DNA from: Pelagadaptatus sp034112445
GTDB lineage: Bacteria; Pseudomonadota; Gammaproteobacteria; Pseudomonadales; Cellvibrionaceae
Assembly: GCA_034112445.1 (NCBI GenBank)
Contig: JAWUVI010000011.1
Location: 1 to 17,991 of the forward strand
DNA length: 17,991 bases
Reading direction: 5' to 3'
Under the pieces are notes generated by a model. The model ran no database searches. It was not told the origin of the DNA and saw only the letters and a list, made by a program, of their open reading frames with translations. The translations under genes and the position numbers were made by a program. Below are positions 1-6,890 of the stretch, one piece after another. The first letter of the stretch is position 1; each line of letters starts with the position of its first letter.

Positions 1-292
1 TCAGTTTTTGTGTGAATCACGCCAAAAAAAATATAAATAATATACTGGGCATATATAATTTGCTGTTTAGGTCTCAAGTTAACCCACTTCAGCTGTCTGC
101 CTGACAGAAAAACTTTAATAGTGACCGTCTCAAATGTGCCATGAGCGGTCATTGATACCTCTAACTAGGTGTCACAGTCAATATCACTATCAAATGAATA
201 AGAGTACAGTGTAAAGATATTGTGCAAAAACATAATCGGCTCATGACCATGAAATTAGTTACAAAAATCGAGGGTGCACAATTTTTCCCATC
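1..292. other. Intergenic region upstream of the cheB-cheR fusion gene
   Basis: No convincing gene is visible here. The stretch is AT-rich at its left end. It holds an inverted repeat, TGACCG at 122-127 and CGGTCA at 146-151. The right arm, read on the minus strand (AATGACCGCTC, 153-143), resembles short motifs at 5502 and 6374. A small hairpin with CTGTC/GACAG arms lies near 97-111. I could not pick a sigma-70 promoter with confidence, although the operon promoter should lie here. In-frame sequence upstream of the annotated cheB-cheR start continues back to a TAA at 233-235. Confidence 0.5.
270..283 (+). promoter_or_regulatory. Candidate ribosome binding site and ATT start for the cheB-cheR gene
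   Basis: GAGGG at 270-274 is the best Shine-Dalgarno-like sequence near the gene. It stands 18 bases before the GTG at 293, which is too far, but six bases before an in-frame ATT at 281. Starting there would give a protein beginning Met-Phe-Pro-Ile-Val-Gly, the usual N-terminus of this family. AUU initiation is rare (known for infC), so this is only one of several explanations. Confidence 0.3.
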
Positions 293-3157
293 GTGGGAAT
301 GGGGGCGTCAGCCGGTGGTTTAGAGGCGTTCACAACCTTTTTCCAGGCCTGCCCCAGTGATATGAGAGTGGCTTTTATATTGGTTTCTCACCTTGCTCCA
401 GATCATGTCAGTATGCTGACTGAAATTTTACAACGCCATACCTCAATGCCGGTCCATGAAGCTGTTGATCAATTGAGGGTTAGCGCCAATAACGTTTATG
501 TCATCCCGCCTGATCGTGAGATGGAGATTTTGAACGGCGTTTTGCAATTATGTATCCCCAATCAAGCGCGGGGACATCGTATGCTCATCGACACTTTTTT
601 ACGTTCCTTGGCAGATGACCAACAAGAAAATGCTATTGGAATCATTTTTTCGGGCACAGGCAGCGATGGCGTATTAGGCTTGCGTGCGATACACAGCATG
701 GGCGGGCTAACCCTGGTTCAAGAGCCAGAGTCAGCAAAGTACACAGGCATGCCAGTCAGCGCTATTAAAAGTGGTTATGTAAGTCAGGTGCTGGTGCCAG
801 AAAAAATGCCGGCGGCGTTATTATCTTGTAAATACAAAAAGCCAAGCGGTCTTGCTAAAAACCAAAGTAAGCAAGGGGAGAGTGGTTACAATCATATTAT
901 TCTGCAGCTTCGAAAAACAACAGGCCACGATTTTTCACTTTACAAGAAAAGTACAATTGGTCGCCGCATCGAGCGTCGCATGCTGCAACATGAAATCGCC
1001 GATGCCGACATCTATGCACAGTTCCTTAAAAAAAATCCTGATGAGATTGATGTTTTATTTAAAGAATTGTTGATTAATGTGACAAGCTTTTTTCGAGATA
1101 ACCAAGCCTTTGATGTATTGCAAAAAGAAATTTTACCACCGATGTTAAAAGCAAAATCTAATGATGATGTATTTCGCATTTGGGTGGCAGGTTGCTCTAC
1201 CGGAGAAGAAGCCTATTCCATTGCAATCGTTCTATTTGAGTTGCTGGAAAGTAGTGGCCAAGATATTGGTGTCAAAATATTTGCTACCGATTTGGATCCT
1301 GATGCAATAACCATTGCAAGGGCGGGTATTTATTCAAAAAACATTATTAAAAATATAACCAATGAGCGGTTGCTGCGCTTTTTCACAAAAGTAGAAGAGG
1401 GCTATAAGGTCAATAAAGTCATTCGTGAAATGGTTATGTTTGCCGTGCAAAGCGTTATTAAAGACCCACCTTTTACAAAACTGGATCTGTTGGCTTGCCG
1501 AAATTTGATGATTTATTTAGAACCTGATCTGCAAAGTCGATTGATGTCAACGTTTCATTACGCGCTCAAATCTAGTGGTGTGCTGTTTTTGTCACCTTCT
1601 GAAAGTATAGGCAATCACAGTAATCTCTTTAAATCCATAGATCGTAAATGGAAGTTCTATGCAGCTAAACACTCAGCGAAGTTTCCTGACCAATTTACAA
1701 TGTCGAATGTCATTAATGTTAGCCCTAAAGGGTTGCATAAATCACTGCCGCCATCAGGAGAAATCATGAAACAACCTTCTCAGCTTGATCTGACTGAATT
1801 AAGTCAGAATGTATTGGTTCGTTTTTTTGCGCCAGCCTCAGTTATTGTAGATTCCTTGGGCAACATACTTTACGTACACGGTGAAACTGGAAAATACCTG
1901 CGGCCAGCTCCCGGAAAAGCCAGTCTCAATGTCATCGAAATGGCTCGTGAAGGCTTAGAGGTGGAATTGCGTGCGGCCATCTATGGCGTAGTTAAAGAGG
2001 CGAAAAAAATACATAAACGGAAGAAGGTGCAGTTCAAAAATAACAATGAAATTAATACGGTCCAGTTAAGTGTGCACCCGATAAATGGGGAGCACGAAGA
2101 TACCAAAGAACTGTTGTTAGTTAGCTTCTTGGATGTTCCAAATGAAGAGGTTAAACCTAAGCGTAAGGCCAGCACTAAATCGCTAGAAGCTGGTATTATC
2201 ACTGGACTAGAGCAAGATCTTCTAGATTTAAAAGATAGCCACCGAATCATTGCTGAAGAACAGCAGGCTTCTGGTGAAGAGCTTAAATCCACCAATGAAG
2301 AGTTGCAATCCACCAACGAAGAAATGCAGTCCACCAATGAGGAGCTGGAAACGTCAAAAGAGGAATTGCAATCTGTCAATGAAGAGCTGATTACCGTTAA
2401 CGCCGAATTACAGTCCAAGGTTGGTTTTCTGGATGATATTAAAAACGATCTAAAGAATCTGCTCGATAGTATTAATGTGGGTATTATTTATCTGGATAAG
2501 CACCTGAATATTCGCAGTTTTACACAGGACGCGTGTCAAATTTATCGTTTAAATACAAACGACGTTGGCCGACCCTTAAGTGATATTAAATGCGCAGACG
2601 ATGTTGTGTGTGATGATATAGGTGACATTGTTGATAAGGTGCTGGCCTCGTTGATTCCACACGAAATGGAAATTCAAATTGGTTCCAAAAGTTGGTTTAT
2701 GGCGCGTATTCAGCCTTATCGCACGCTGGATGATTTTATTGATGGCGTGATACTCACTTTTACGGACATAACGCTGCGCATTCAATCCGCCAAGGCGGCT
2801 CTTAACTTTGCTCGCTGTATGGTGAATACGGTTCGAGAGCCTTTGATTGTACTTGATGCATCTCTGGACGTAGTGGCTGTGAGTAAATCTTTCTATCAGC
2901 AATTTGAAGTGACTCAGGATGACACCGTGGGCCATAACCTTTTTGATCTCGGAAATAAACAGTGGGATATTCCCTTGCTACGTCAAATGTTGAATGAGGT
3001 GCTGTTAGATAAAACCGAATTCGAAGACTACACTGTAAGACATAACTTCCCTAATATAGGTGTAAGAGAAATGAAGCTGAATGCTCGACGGATCGACAAT
3101 GAAGTAAGCGAACCTTCGCTTATTTTACTTGCCATTGATGTCAACAATGAACACTAA
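293..3157 (+). CDS. CheB methylesterase / CheR methyltransferase / PAS fusion protein
   Basis: A fusion of the two enzymes that set chemoreceptor methylation: CheB removes and CheR adds glutamyl methyl esters. Residues 1-180 are a CheB catalytic domain with its triad visible: Ser6 in GASAGG, His33 in SHLAPDH and Asp125 in GTGSDG. Residues 195-460 are CheR: an Arg-rich helical start (RRIERRM, 224-230), the SAM-binding loop AGCSTGEEAYSIA (299-311), ATDLDPDAI (331-339) and ACRNLMIYLE (401-410). PAS-like sequence follows (505-615), then a heptad coiled coil of repeated STNEEL-type units (655-710) and two more PAS-like segments (715-830 and 835-950). No CheB receiver domain and no histidine kinase domain are present. 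The GTG start at 293 sits inside the first CheB strand, and the usual preceding residues FPI are encoded just upstream without an ATG. The real start is therefore uncertain (see findings). The end overlaps the next gene. The domain assignment is secure; the receptor or other methylation target is unknown. Confidence 0.9.
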   Translation: MGMGASAGGLEAFTTFFQACPSDMRVAFILVSHLAPDHVSMLTEILQRHTSMPVHEAVDQLRVSANNVYVIPPDREMEILNGVLQLCIPNQARGHRMLIDTFLRSLADDQQENAIGIIFSGTGSDGVLGLRAIHSMGGLTLVQEPESAKYTGMPVSAIKSGYVSQVLVPEKMPAALLSCKYKKPSGLAKNQSKQGESGYNHIILQLRKTTGHDFSLYKKSTIGRRIERRMLQHEIADADIYAQFLKKNPDEIDVLFKELLINVTSFFRDNQAFDVLQKEILPPMLKAKSNDDVFRIWVAGCSTGEEAYSIAIVLFELLESSGQDIGVKIFATDLDPDAITIARAGIYSKNIIKNITNERLLRFFTKVEEGYKVNKVIREMVMFAVQSVIKDPPFTKLDLLACRNLMIYLEPDLQSRLMSTFHYALKSSGVLFLSPSESIGNHSNLFKSIDRKWKFYAAKHSAKFPDQFTMSNVINVSPKGLHKSLPPSGEIMKQPSQLDLTELSQNVLVRFFAPASVIVDSLGNILYVHGETGKYLRPAPGKASLNVIEMAREGLEVELRAAIYGVVKEAKKIHKRKKVQFKNNNEINTVQLSVHPINGEHEDTKELLLVSFLDVPNEEVKPKRKASTKSLEAGIITGLEQDLLDLKDSHRIIAEEQQASGEELKSTNEELQSTNEEMQSTNEELETSKEELQSVNEELITVNAELQSKVGFLDDIKNDLKNLLDSINVGIIYLDKHLNIRSFTQDACQIYRLNTNDVGRPLSDIKCADDVVCDDIGDIVDKVLASLIPHEMEIQIGSKSWFMARIQPYRTLDDFIDGVILTFTDITLRIQSAKAALNFARCMVNTVREPLIVLDASLDVVAVSKSFYQQFEVTQDDTVGHNLFDLGNKQWDIPLLRQMLNEVLLDKTEFEDYTVRHNFPNIGVREMKLNARRIDNEVSEPSLILLAIDVNNEH

Positions 3158-5387
3158 GCCTGCTAATGAATCTGATCAATTGCGCCTTATGGCAATCGCA
3201 ACACTATTAGAAGCTTCCTCCGGCACGAAAGATGAAGAACTTATACACGAGCTTCATGTACACCAGATTGAACTGGAGATGCAAAACGAGCAGTTACGCC
3301 AAGCACAAGAAGAAATAGAGACGTCGCGAGACCGTTTTGTAGAGCTCTATGAATTTTCCCCAGTTAGTTATTTGACCGTTAATCAAAACGGCACGATAGA
3401 AAGTGCCAATCTAACCGCCAGTACCCTGTTGGGTGTTTCTAGAAAAGAACTCATTGATAGGGCTTTTTCAAACATTGTCAAAGACAGTGATATAGATTGC
3501 TGGCGCTCTAAATTTAACCGAATAAAATTGTTAGAGTGTGGGGATGAGTTCAGTTTCGATATACAGGCTAAGCGGCACGATGGAGGTGATCTTTGCCTCC
3601 GTGTGAACTGTTTGCGCGTTAAGAGTGGTTTTGGAGACGATATTGCTCGTATTGCATTAACAGACATTACCGAACGGAAGAAGCTTGAAGAAATACAGCG
3701 TATTTCCGCCATTGCCTTTGAGACACAAGACGGTATTTTTGTGACCGATGCTAACGCGGTCATTATTCGCGTGAATAAGGCATTTACACGCATATCGGGC
3801 TACAGCTCAGAAGAGGCTATTGGTCAAACACCACACTTATTATCCTCCGGTAAACAAGATCAAGACTTCTACAAAAAAATGTGGAATAGCATCAATGCGG
3901 CGGGTTCCTGGCAAGGTGAAATCGTTAATAAACACAAAGACGGTAGTCTATACACCGAGCACCTTTCGGTTACCGCGGTAAAAGATGAGTTAGGGGTTTT
4001 AACAAATTATGTGTCGAGCTTTATCGACGTGACAGAAACTAAAGCGGCTGAGGAAAGAATCAACGAACTCGCCTTTTTTGACCCTCTGACGCTATTACCA
4101 AACCGTCGTTTATTTATAGATAGGCTCAGTCAAGCCATCAGTATCAGCCGTCGCAGTGGCCAATATCATGCAGTATTATTCCTTGATCTCGATAACTTCA
4201 AAATTATTAATGACACGCATGGACACGACAAAGGCGATATGCTGTTAAAGCAAGTGGCGCTCCGGATCACTCAGTGTTTGCGTGCCAGTGACACAGCTGC
4301 TCGAATGGGCGGTGATGAATTTGTTGTTTTATTAGAAGGCCTTGGTGAGCGCGATCTTGCAGCAGCATCCTTTACAACGGATATAGGTCAGAAATTATTA
4401 GCTGTACTTTATAAAATATACGACTTAGAAGGCTATGAATATCAAAGCAGTGTAAGTATCGGGGCGACCTTGTTTGGCCCTGAGAGTACAAACGTTAACG
4501 AGATTTTGAAACAAGCTGACATCGCGATGTATCAAGCTAAGTCTGAGGGTCGCGATACCATGCGATTCTACTCCCCTGAAATGCAAAGATTAATCAATGA
4601 TCGTGTCACCCTCGAGCAAGACCTGAAGATTGCTGTTGATCAGCAACAATTTGAATTGTTTTACCAGATACAGGTTGACTCAAGTGGACGTGCTACCGGT
4701 GCGGAGGCCCTTATCCGTTGGAATCATCCTCGCCGGGGTTTGCTTTCACCGATGGAATTTATACCGCAGGCAGAAGAAACGGGTCTTATTATACCCATTG
4801 GTCAATGGGTCATAGAAACAGCCTGTAAACAATTGCAACAATTGCAACAATGGCAAGATTCACCTTCAACCCAAAATCTACCTATTTCAATCAACGTCAG
4901 CGCCAAACAATTTGCTCAGGCAGATTTTGCTAAGAAGCTATGTTTAGTGGTTGAAGATTTCGGTATAGATCCGCAGTTACTCAATTTAGAATTAACTGAG
5001 ACTTTGTTGGTAAAAAATATAGGGAGCATCGCGATCAAAATGTCAGAGTTGAAACAACTGGGTTTTGATTTTGAATTAGACGATTTTGGCACCGGCTATT
5101 CGTCACTGCAATATTTAAAAAAGCTACCTATAGCGCGCTTAAAAATCGACCAAAGTTTTGTCAAAGATATTATTGACGACCCAAGTGATAAAGCTATTGT
5201 GAGTACAATCATTGCGATGGCTCACAGTCTAGAGTTTGATGTGATTGCAGAAGGGGTAGAAACCAAGGAACACATGGAAACCCTGCTTGATATGGGTTGC
5301 CGATCCTTTCAGGGTTATCATTTTGGTAGGCCTGTGCCTGTGTGTGAATATGAGGCGTTGTTAAAAAGTAAGGTTTTGACAGGCTGA
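3138..5387 (+). CDS. PAS-PAS-GGDEF-EAL cyclic-di-GMP cyclase/phosphodiesterase
   Basis: A 749-residue cytoplasmic signalling protein. After a linker, residues 35-70 carry a conserved HELHVHQIELEMQNEQL-type helix often found in proteins encoded next to CheB/CheR fusions. Two PAS domains follow (about 65-180 and 190-305). The GGDEF domain (about 310-480) has an intact GGDEF motif at 391-395 and an RASD inhibitory-site motif at 382-385, exactly five residues upstream. The EAL domain (about 490-740) keeps EAL (523-525), the NVSAKQF motif, ELTE, DDFGTGYSSL (from 648), LKID and EGVET, so both synthesis and hydrolysis of cyclic-di-GMP look possible. The ATG at 3138 overlaps the upstream gene by 20 bases. 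A further ATG at 3147 and a TTG at 3129 are alternatives. None has a clear ribosome binding site, which suggests translational coupling. No transmembrane segment is visible. Confidence 0.9.
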   Translation: MSTMNTKPANESDQLRLMAIATLLEASSGTKDEELIHELHVHQIELEMQNEQLRQAQEEIETSRDRFVELYEFSPVSYLTVNQNGTIESANLTASTLLGVSRKELIDRAFSNIVKDSDIDCWRSKFNRIKLLECGDEFSFDIQAKRHDGGDLCLRVNCLRVKSGFGDDIARIALTDITERKKLEEIQRISAIAFETQDGIFVTDANAVIIRVNKAFTRISGYSSEEAIGQTPHLLSSGKQDQDFYKKMWNSINAAGSWQGEIVNKHKDGSLYTEHLSVTAVKDELGVLTNYVSSFIDVTETKAAEERINELAFFDPLTLLPNRRLFIDRLSQAISISRRSGQYHAVLFLDLDNFKIINDTHGHDKGDMLLKQVALRITQCLRASDTAARMGGDEFVVLLEGLGERDLAAASFTTDIGQKLLAVLYKIYDLEGYEYQSSVSIGATLFGPESTNVNEILKQADIAMYQAKSEGRDTMRFYSPEMQRLINDRVTLEQDLKIAVDQQQFELFYQIQVDSSGRATGAEALIRWNHPRRGLLSPMEFIPQAEETGLIIPIGQWVIETACKQLQQLQQWQDSPSTQNLPISINVSAKQFAQADFAKKLCLVVEDFGIDPQLLNLELTETLLVKNIGSIAIKMSELKQLGFDFELDDFGTGYSSLQYLKKLPIARLKIDQSFVKDIIDDPSDKAIVSTIIAMAHSLEFDVIAEGVETKEHMETLLDMGCRSFQGYHFGRPVPVCEYEALLKSKVLTG

Positions 5388-5543
5388 TCTTTTACATTAT
5401 TTATCCGTTTCCGTTAATAGTTGATTTGCCTACTGAGATCAATCAGTTGAAATTACACGCTCAGTATATTTAGGAAATATGATATGCAGTCAAATCCCCA
5501 ATGACCGTTTCGGGTTAACTTCTGCCATGTGTCATGATCAGTC
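5388..5543. other. Intergenic region between the EAL gene and the toxin gene
   Basis: These 156 bases separate convergent genes. I see no strong bidirectional terminator. At 5502-5518 there is an AATGACCG....GGGTT motif that recurs at 6374-6390, on the far side of the toxin-antitoxin module. Confidence 0.4.
5502..5520 (+). repeat. Short dispersed repeat, copy left of the toxin-antitoxin module
   Basis: The sequence is AATGACCG, four variable bases, then GGGTTAA. The copy at 6374-6392 matches at AATGACCG, one of the four middle bases, GGGTT and the final A. Both copies have the same orientation and lie outside the toxin and antitoxin genes. A third, weaker copy is on the minus strand at 143-153. 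Confidence 0.5.
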
Positions 5544-6035
5544 TCATCCCGTATGGATATTTTTCATCGCTATGAACAATGTCATATCATCAATAGGAGA
5601 CTCCTGAAAACCATATTGGCGATAAAACATTTTGGCTTGCTCGGAAATGGCGTGCACAAGCACTGCCCGCACTCCCACATTTTCAGCCACGCTTTTACAT
5701 CTGAGAAGAGCATCCTTCAGCAATCCCTTTCCTAGGGACTGGCCCTGGTATTCAATATCAACAGCAAGCCTACCCAGCACCATCACAGGTATTGGTTCAG
5801 GCATATTCCTACTGATATTTTTTGGTGCCAATAATCTCTCAACGCTTCCACTAGCCAAAGCATAATATCCAACAACACGTTTATCGTCTGCAATAACAAA
5901 AGTCTTGCTGCCCCCGCTCACTTGATTTTTAAGAGCCTTTCGAATGAGCCAATTACTCAATGTACTATTGCCGCAATCAAAATTTGAAATATTATGACCA
6001 AGAGCCAGTGCCACCGGCTTTTTGATTACTCCCAT
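5544..6035 (-). CDS. tacT: TacT-like GNAT acetyltransferase toxin
   Basis: A 163-residue GNAT-fold protein of the type II toxin family that acetylates the amino group of the amino acid on charged tRNA and so blocks translation. The acetyl-CoA binding signature is seen as QSLGKG (99-104), matching Q/R-x-x-G-x-G/A, preceded by the beta-strand sequence VLGRLAVD (86-93). The family's conserved block RNMPEPIPV (76-84) and the C-terminal FYRQYGF (137-143) are present. Tyr138 matches the tyrosine taken as catalytic in Salmonella TacT. Length equals the family norm of about 160 residues. The gene starts inside the antitoxin gene (10-base overlap) and has no ribosome binding site of its own, so its translation should depend on the antitoxin. 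No broken motif is visible, so it is probably active unless neutralised. The family call is firm; the tRNA target is unknown. Confidence 0.93.
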   Translation of the reverse strand: MGVIKKPVALALGHNISNFDCGNSTLSNWLIRKALKNQVSGGSKTFVIADDKRVVGYYALASGSVERLLAPKNISRNMPEPIPVMVLGRLAVDIEYQGQSLGKGLLKDALLRCKSVAENVGVRAVLVHAISEQAKMFYRQYGFQESPIDDMTLFIAMKNIHTG

Positions 6036-6289
6036 GGTGACGGTGTCGTCAATAAGAGCTCAAGCTTTGAACCGCTAGGTAAAGGCTCAACCAAAGCATC
6101 GCTGAATGCTGCAAATTTAGCATCGTCCAACTGAAATAAACGTTGATTTAACAAGACGTTCTCAGCTTCTCTACAAGCAACCTCCAACACAAAGCTACTT
6201 CTATCCATATTAAGAAGAGACGCAGCCTTACTCAAAATTGCTTGCTGCTCAGGCTCAGCCCTCATGTTAATCGGCGCTGTCTTAGCCAT
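6026..6289 (-). CDS. tacA: TacA-like DUF1778 antitoxin with ribbon-helix-helix domain
   Basis: An 87-residue antitoxin of the DUF1778 family. The first 50 residues (start MAKTAPINMRAEPEQQ, followed by the helix around NMDRSSFVLEVA) are the ribbon-helix-helix DNA-binding part. The C-terminal third, with LDDAKFAAFSDAL and the tail to PSPWE, corresponds to the part that wraps and neutralises the GNAT toxin in studied pairs. The start is well supported: on the minus strand AGGAG (6300-6296) precedes the ATG by about seven bases. A promoter with two operator-like palindromes lies just upstream, as expected for autorepression with conditional cooperativity. The gene precedes and overlaps the toxin gene, the usual order for this family. 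Confidence 0.92.
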   Translation of the reverse strand: MAKTAPINMRAEPEQQAILSKAASLLNMDRSSFVLEVACREAENVLLNQRLFQLDDAKFAAFSDALVEPLPSGSKLELLLTTPSPWE

Positions 6290-6300
6290 ATTAAGCTCCT

Positions 6301-6350
6301 GTATATATTGATTAGATACACATTATCGTATAGTTAATCGATACACGCAA
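6301..6350 (-). promoter_or_regulatory. tacA-tacT promoter and tandem operators
   Basis: Read on the minus strand, TTGCGT (6350-6345) and GATAAT (6327-6322) form a sigma-70 promoter with an ideal 17-base spacer. Two related near-palindromic sites overlap it: GTATAGTTAATCGATAC at 6328-6344, lying exactly in the spacer, and GTATATATTGATTAGATAC at 6301-6319, just downstream of the -10. Both begin GTAT and end ATAC on the plus strand. This fits binding of a ribbon-helix-helix TacA dimer or TacA-TacT complex to shut off the promoter. Confidence 0.7.
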
Positions 6351-6373
6351 GCTGTGTAATGAATAAAGGCTCG

Positions 6374-6392
6374 AATGACCGCTCTGGGTTGA
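6374..6392 (+). repeat. Short dispersed repeat, copy right of the toxin-antitoxin module
   Basis: AATGACCGCTCTGGGTTGA, related to the copy at 5502-5520 and in the same orientation. It is followed by GTTGAAAAACTCC (6397-6409) and then directly by the tRNA-like tail, so the junction at about 6414 looks like a recombination breakpoint. Confidence 0.45.
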
Positions 6393-6414
6393 TACTGTTG
6401 AAAAACTCCGTATT

Positions 6415-6448
6415 GAGGTCAGAGGTTCGAATCCTCTCGGGTGGACCA
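6415..6448 (+). pseudogene. tRNA 3'-end remnant, tRNA-Pro-like
   Basis: The sequence contains a variable-loop-like GAGGTC, a perfect T-arm (AGAGG 6421-6425, loop TTCGAAT, CCTCT 6433-6437), a seven-base acceptor 3' strand CGGGTGG (6438-6444), discriminator A and CCA (6446-6448). A matching 5' acceptor strand (CCACCCG), D-arm and anticodon arm are absent upstream, so this is not a complete tRNA gene. A G at position 72 (implying C1) with discriminator A73 and the tail GGTTCGAATCCTCT is typical of bacterial tRNA-Pro; this identity is inferred. The tRNA 3' end is a common integrase attachment site. Confidence 0.7.
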
Positions 6449-6454
6449 GATTTT

Positions 6455-6482
6455 AAAAAGCCTCGCAATAGCGGGGCTTTTT
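6455..6482 (+). terminator. Rho-independent terminator after the tRNA remnant
   Basis: A 12-base-pair stem, AAAAAGCCTCGC (6455-6466) with GCGGGGCTTTTT (6471-6482), containing one T-G wobble, closes an AATA loop. The A and T tracts make it work in both directions. It lies seven bases after the tRNA CCA, as at a normal tRNA operon end. Confidence 0.85.
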
Positions 6483-6527
6483 AAATGGATCGGTCTGGCG
6501 GCTTGGAAGCAGCACCTCAGGTTCGAC

Positions 6528-6598
6528 AAAATGCGCGAGCATTTTAAACAAGCGTCAGCGCAGCCCATAGGGTCCAAATAGGCCTAAGACTATTTGGA
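6528..6598 (+). other. Two perfect hairpins between the tRNA tail copies
   Basis: Hairpin one: AAAATGC (6528-6534), GCGA tetraloop, GCATTTT (6539-6545). Hairpin two: TCCAAATAG (6573-6581), loop GCCTAAGA, CTATTTGGA (6590-6598), ending three bases before the second tRNA tail copy. Both stems are perfect, seven and nine base pairs. No ORF or T-run accompanies them. They could be structures of an attachment region or of a small RNA. Confidence 0.5.
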
Positions 6599-6600
6599 TT

Positions 6601-6619
6601 AATCCTCTCGGGTGTACCA
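6601..6619 (+). repeat. Second copy of the tRNA 3' tail
   Basis: AATCCTCTCGGGTGTACCA matches 6430-6448 at 18 of 19 bases in the same orientation, 171 bp apart. Here the T-arm is incomplete, because the 5' strand of the T-stem is missing, so it is only a fragment. The pair resembles the core repeats left at tRNA attachment sites, or a collapsed tandem tRNA array. Confidence 0.65.
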
Positions 6620-6717
6620 TTTCCTTGTTTTTCAACTAGTTACAATCGCCAAAATATTTAAAAACTGATTAAGACCTTAAGCCCCAAAAAGCAATGATCA
6701 AATTTGAGGGTAACGAA

Positions 6718-6784
6718 CATTTTTCTAATGACCTTCGCTTTTTTAGTCTGCAGTGTCTCAAATTTGGCCTGTGACCATTTTGTG
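6718..6784 (+). repeat. Direct repeat, left copy, before glnN
   Basis: It matches 10295-10361 at 61 of 67 bases without gaps in the same orientation, with a run of identity across ATGACCTTCGCTTTTTTAGT. Weaker similarity continues to a shared ACAAATAT at about 6802-6809 and 10368-10375, where the right copy is about 10 bases shorter. The pair brackets glnN and the transglutaminase-like gene. Confidence 0.85.
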
Positions 6785-6845
6785 ACACCTGTGTGACAGC
6801 GACAAATATCTTGACCTGCTGATGAGCGCGCAAATCAACAATTCA

Positions 6846-6890
6846 GCACCATAATACCCAGTTAAATTATGCAATGTAACATTATGGTGC
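6846..6890. promoter_or_regulatory. 10-bp perfect inverted repeat upstream of glnN
   Basis: GCACCATAAT (6846-6855) and ATTATGGTGC (6881-6890) are perfect reverse complements separated by 25 bases. They lie 116-160 bases before the sigma-54 promoter, a plausible distance for an enhancer-type activator. The halves contain GCACC/GGTGC as in NtrC sites, but the spacing does not match the standard NtrC palindrome, so the binding protein is not identified. Confidence 0.4.

Noticed and set aside
279..287. Programmed -1 frameshift site at the start of cheB-cheR
   Set aside because: The sequence A-TTT-TTC does not satisfy the full X-XXY-YYZ slippery rule, because the first base is A, and no downstream structure is clear. 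A deletion, sequencing error or rare start is simpler.
1981..2418. Serine-rich 145-codon reading frame on the minus strand
   Set aside because: It is the antisense of the repetitive coiled coil in the CheB-CheR fusion. The low-complexity Ser/Leu content is a by-product of the Glu/Asn repeats on the other strand.
6373..6448. A complete tRNA gene
   Set aside because: Only the T-arm and 3' acceptor strand are present. No 5' strand pairs with CGGGTGG, and no D-arm or anticodon arm can be drawn.
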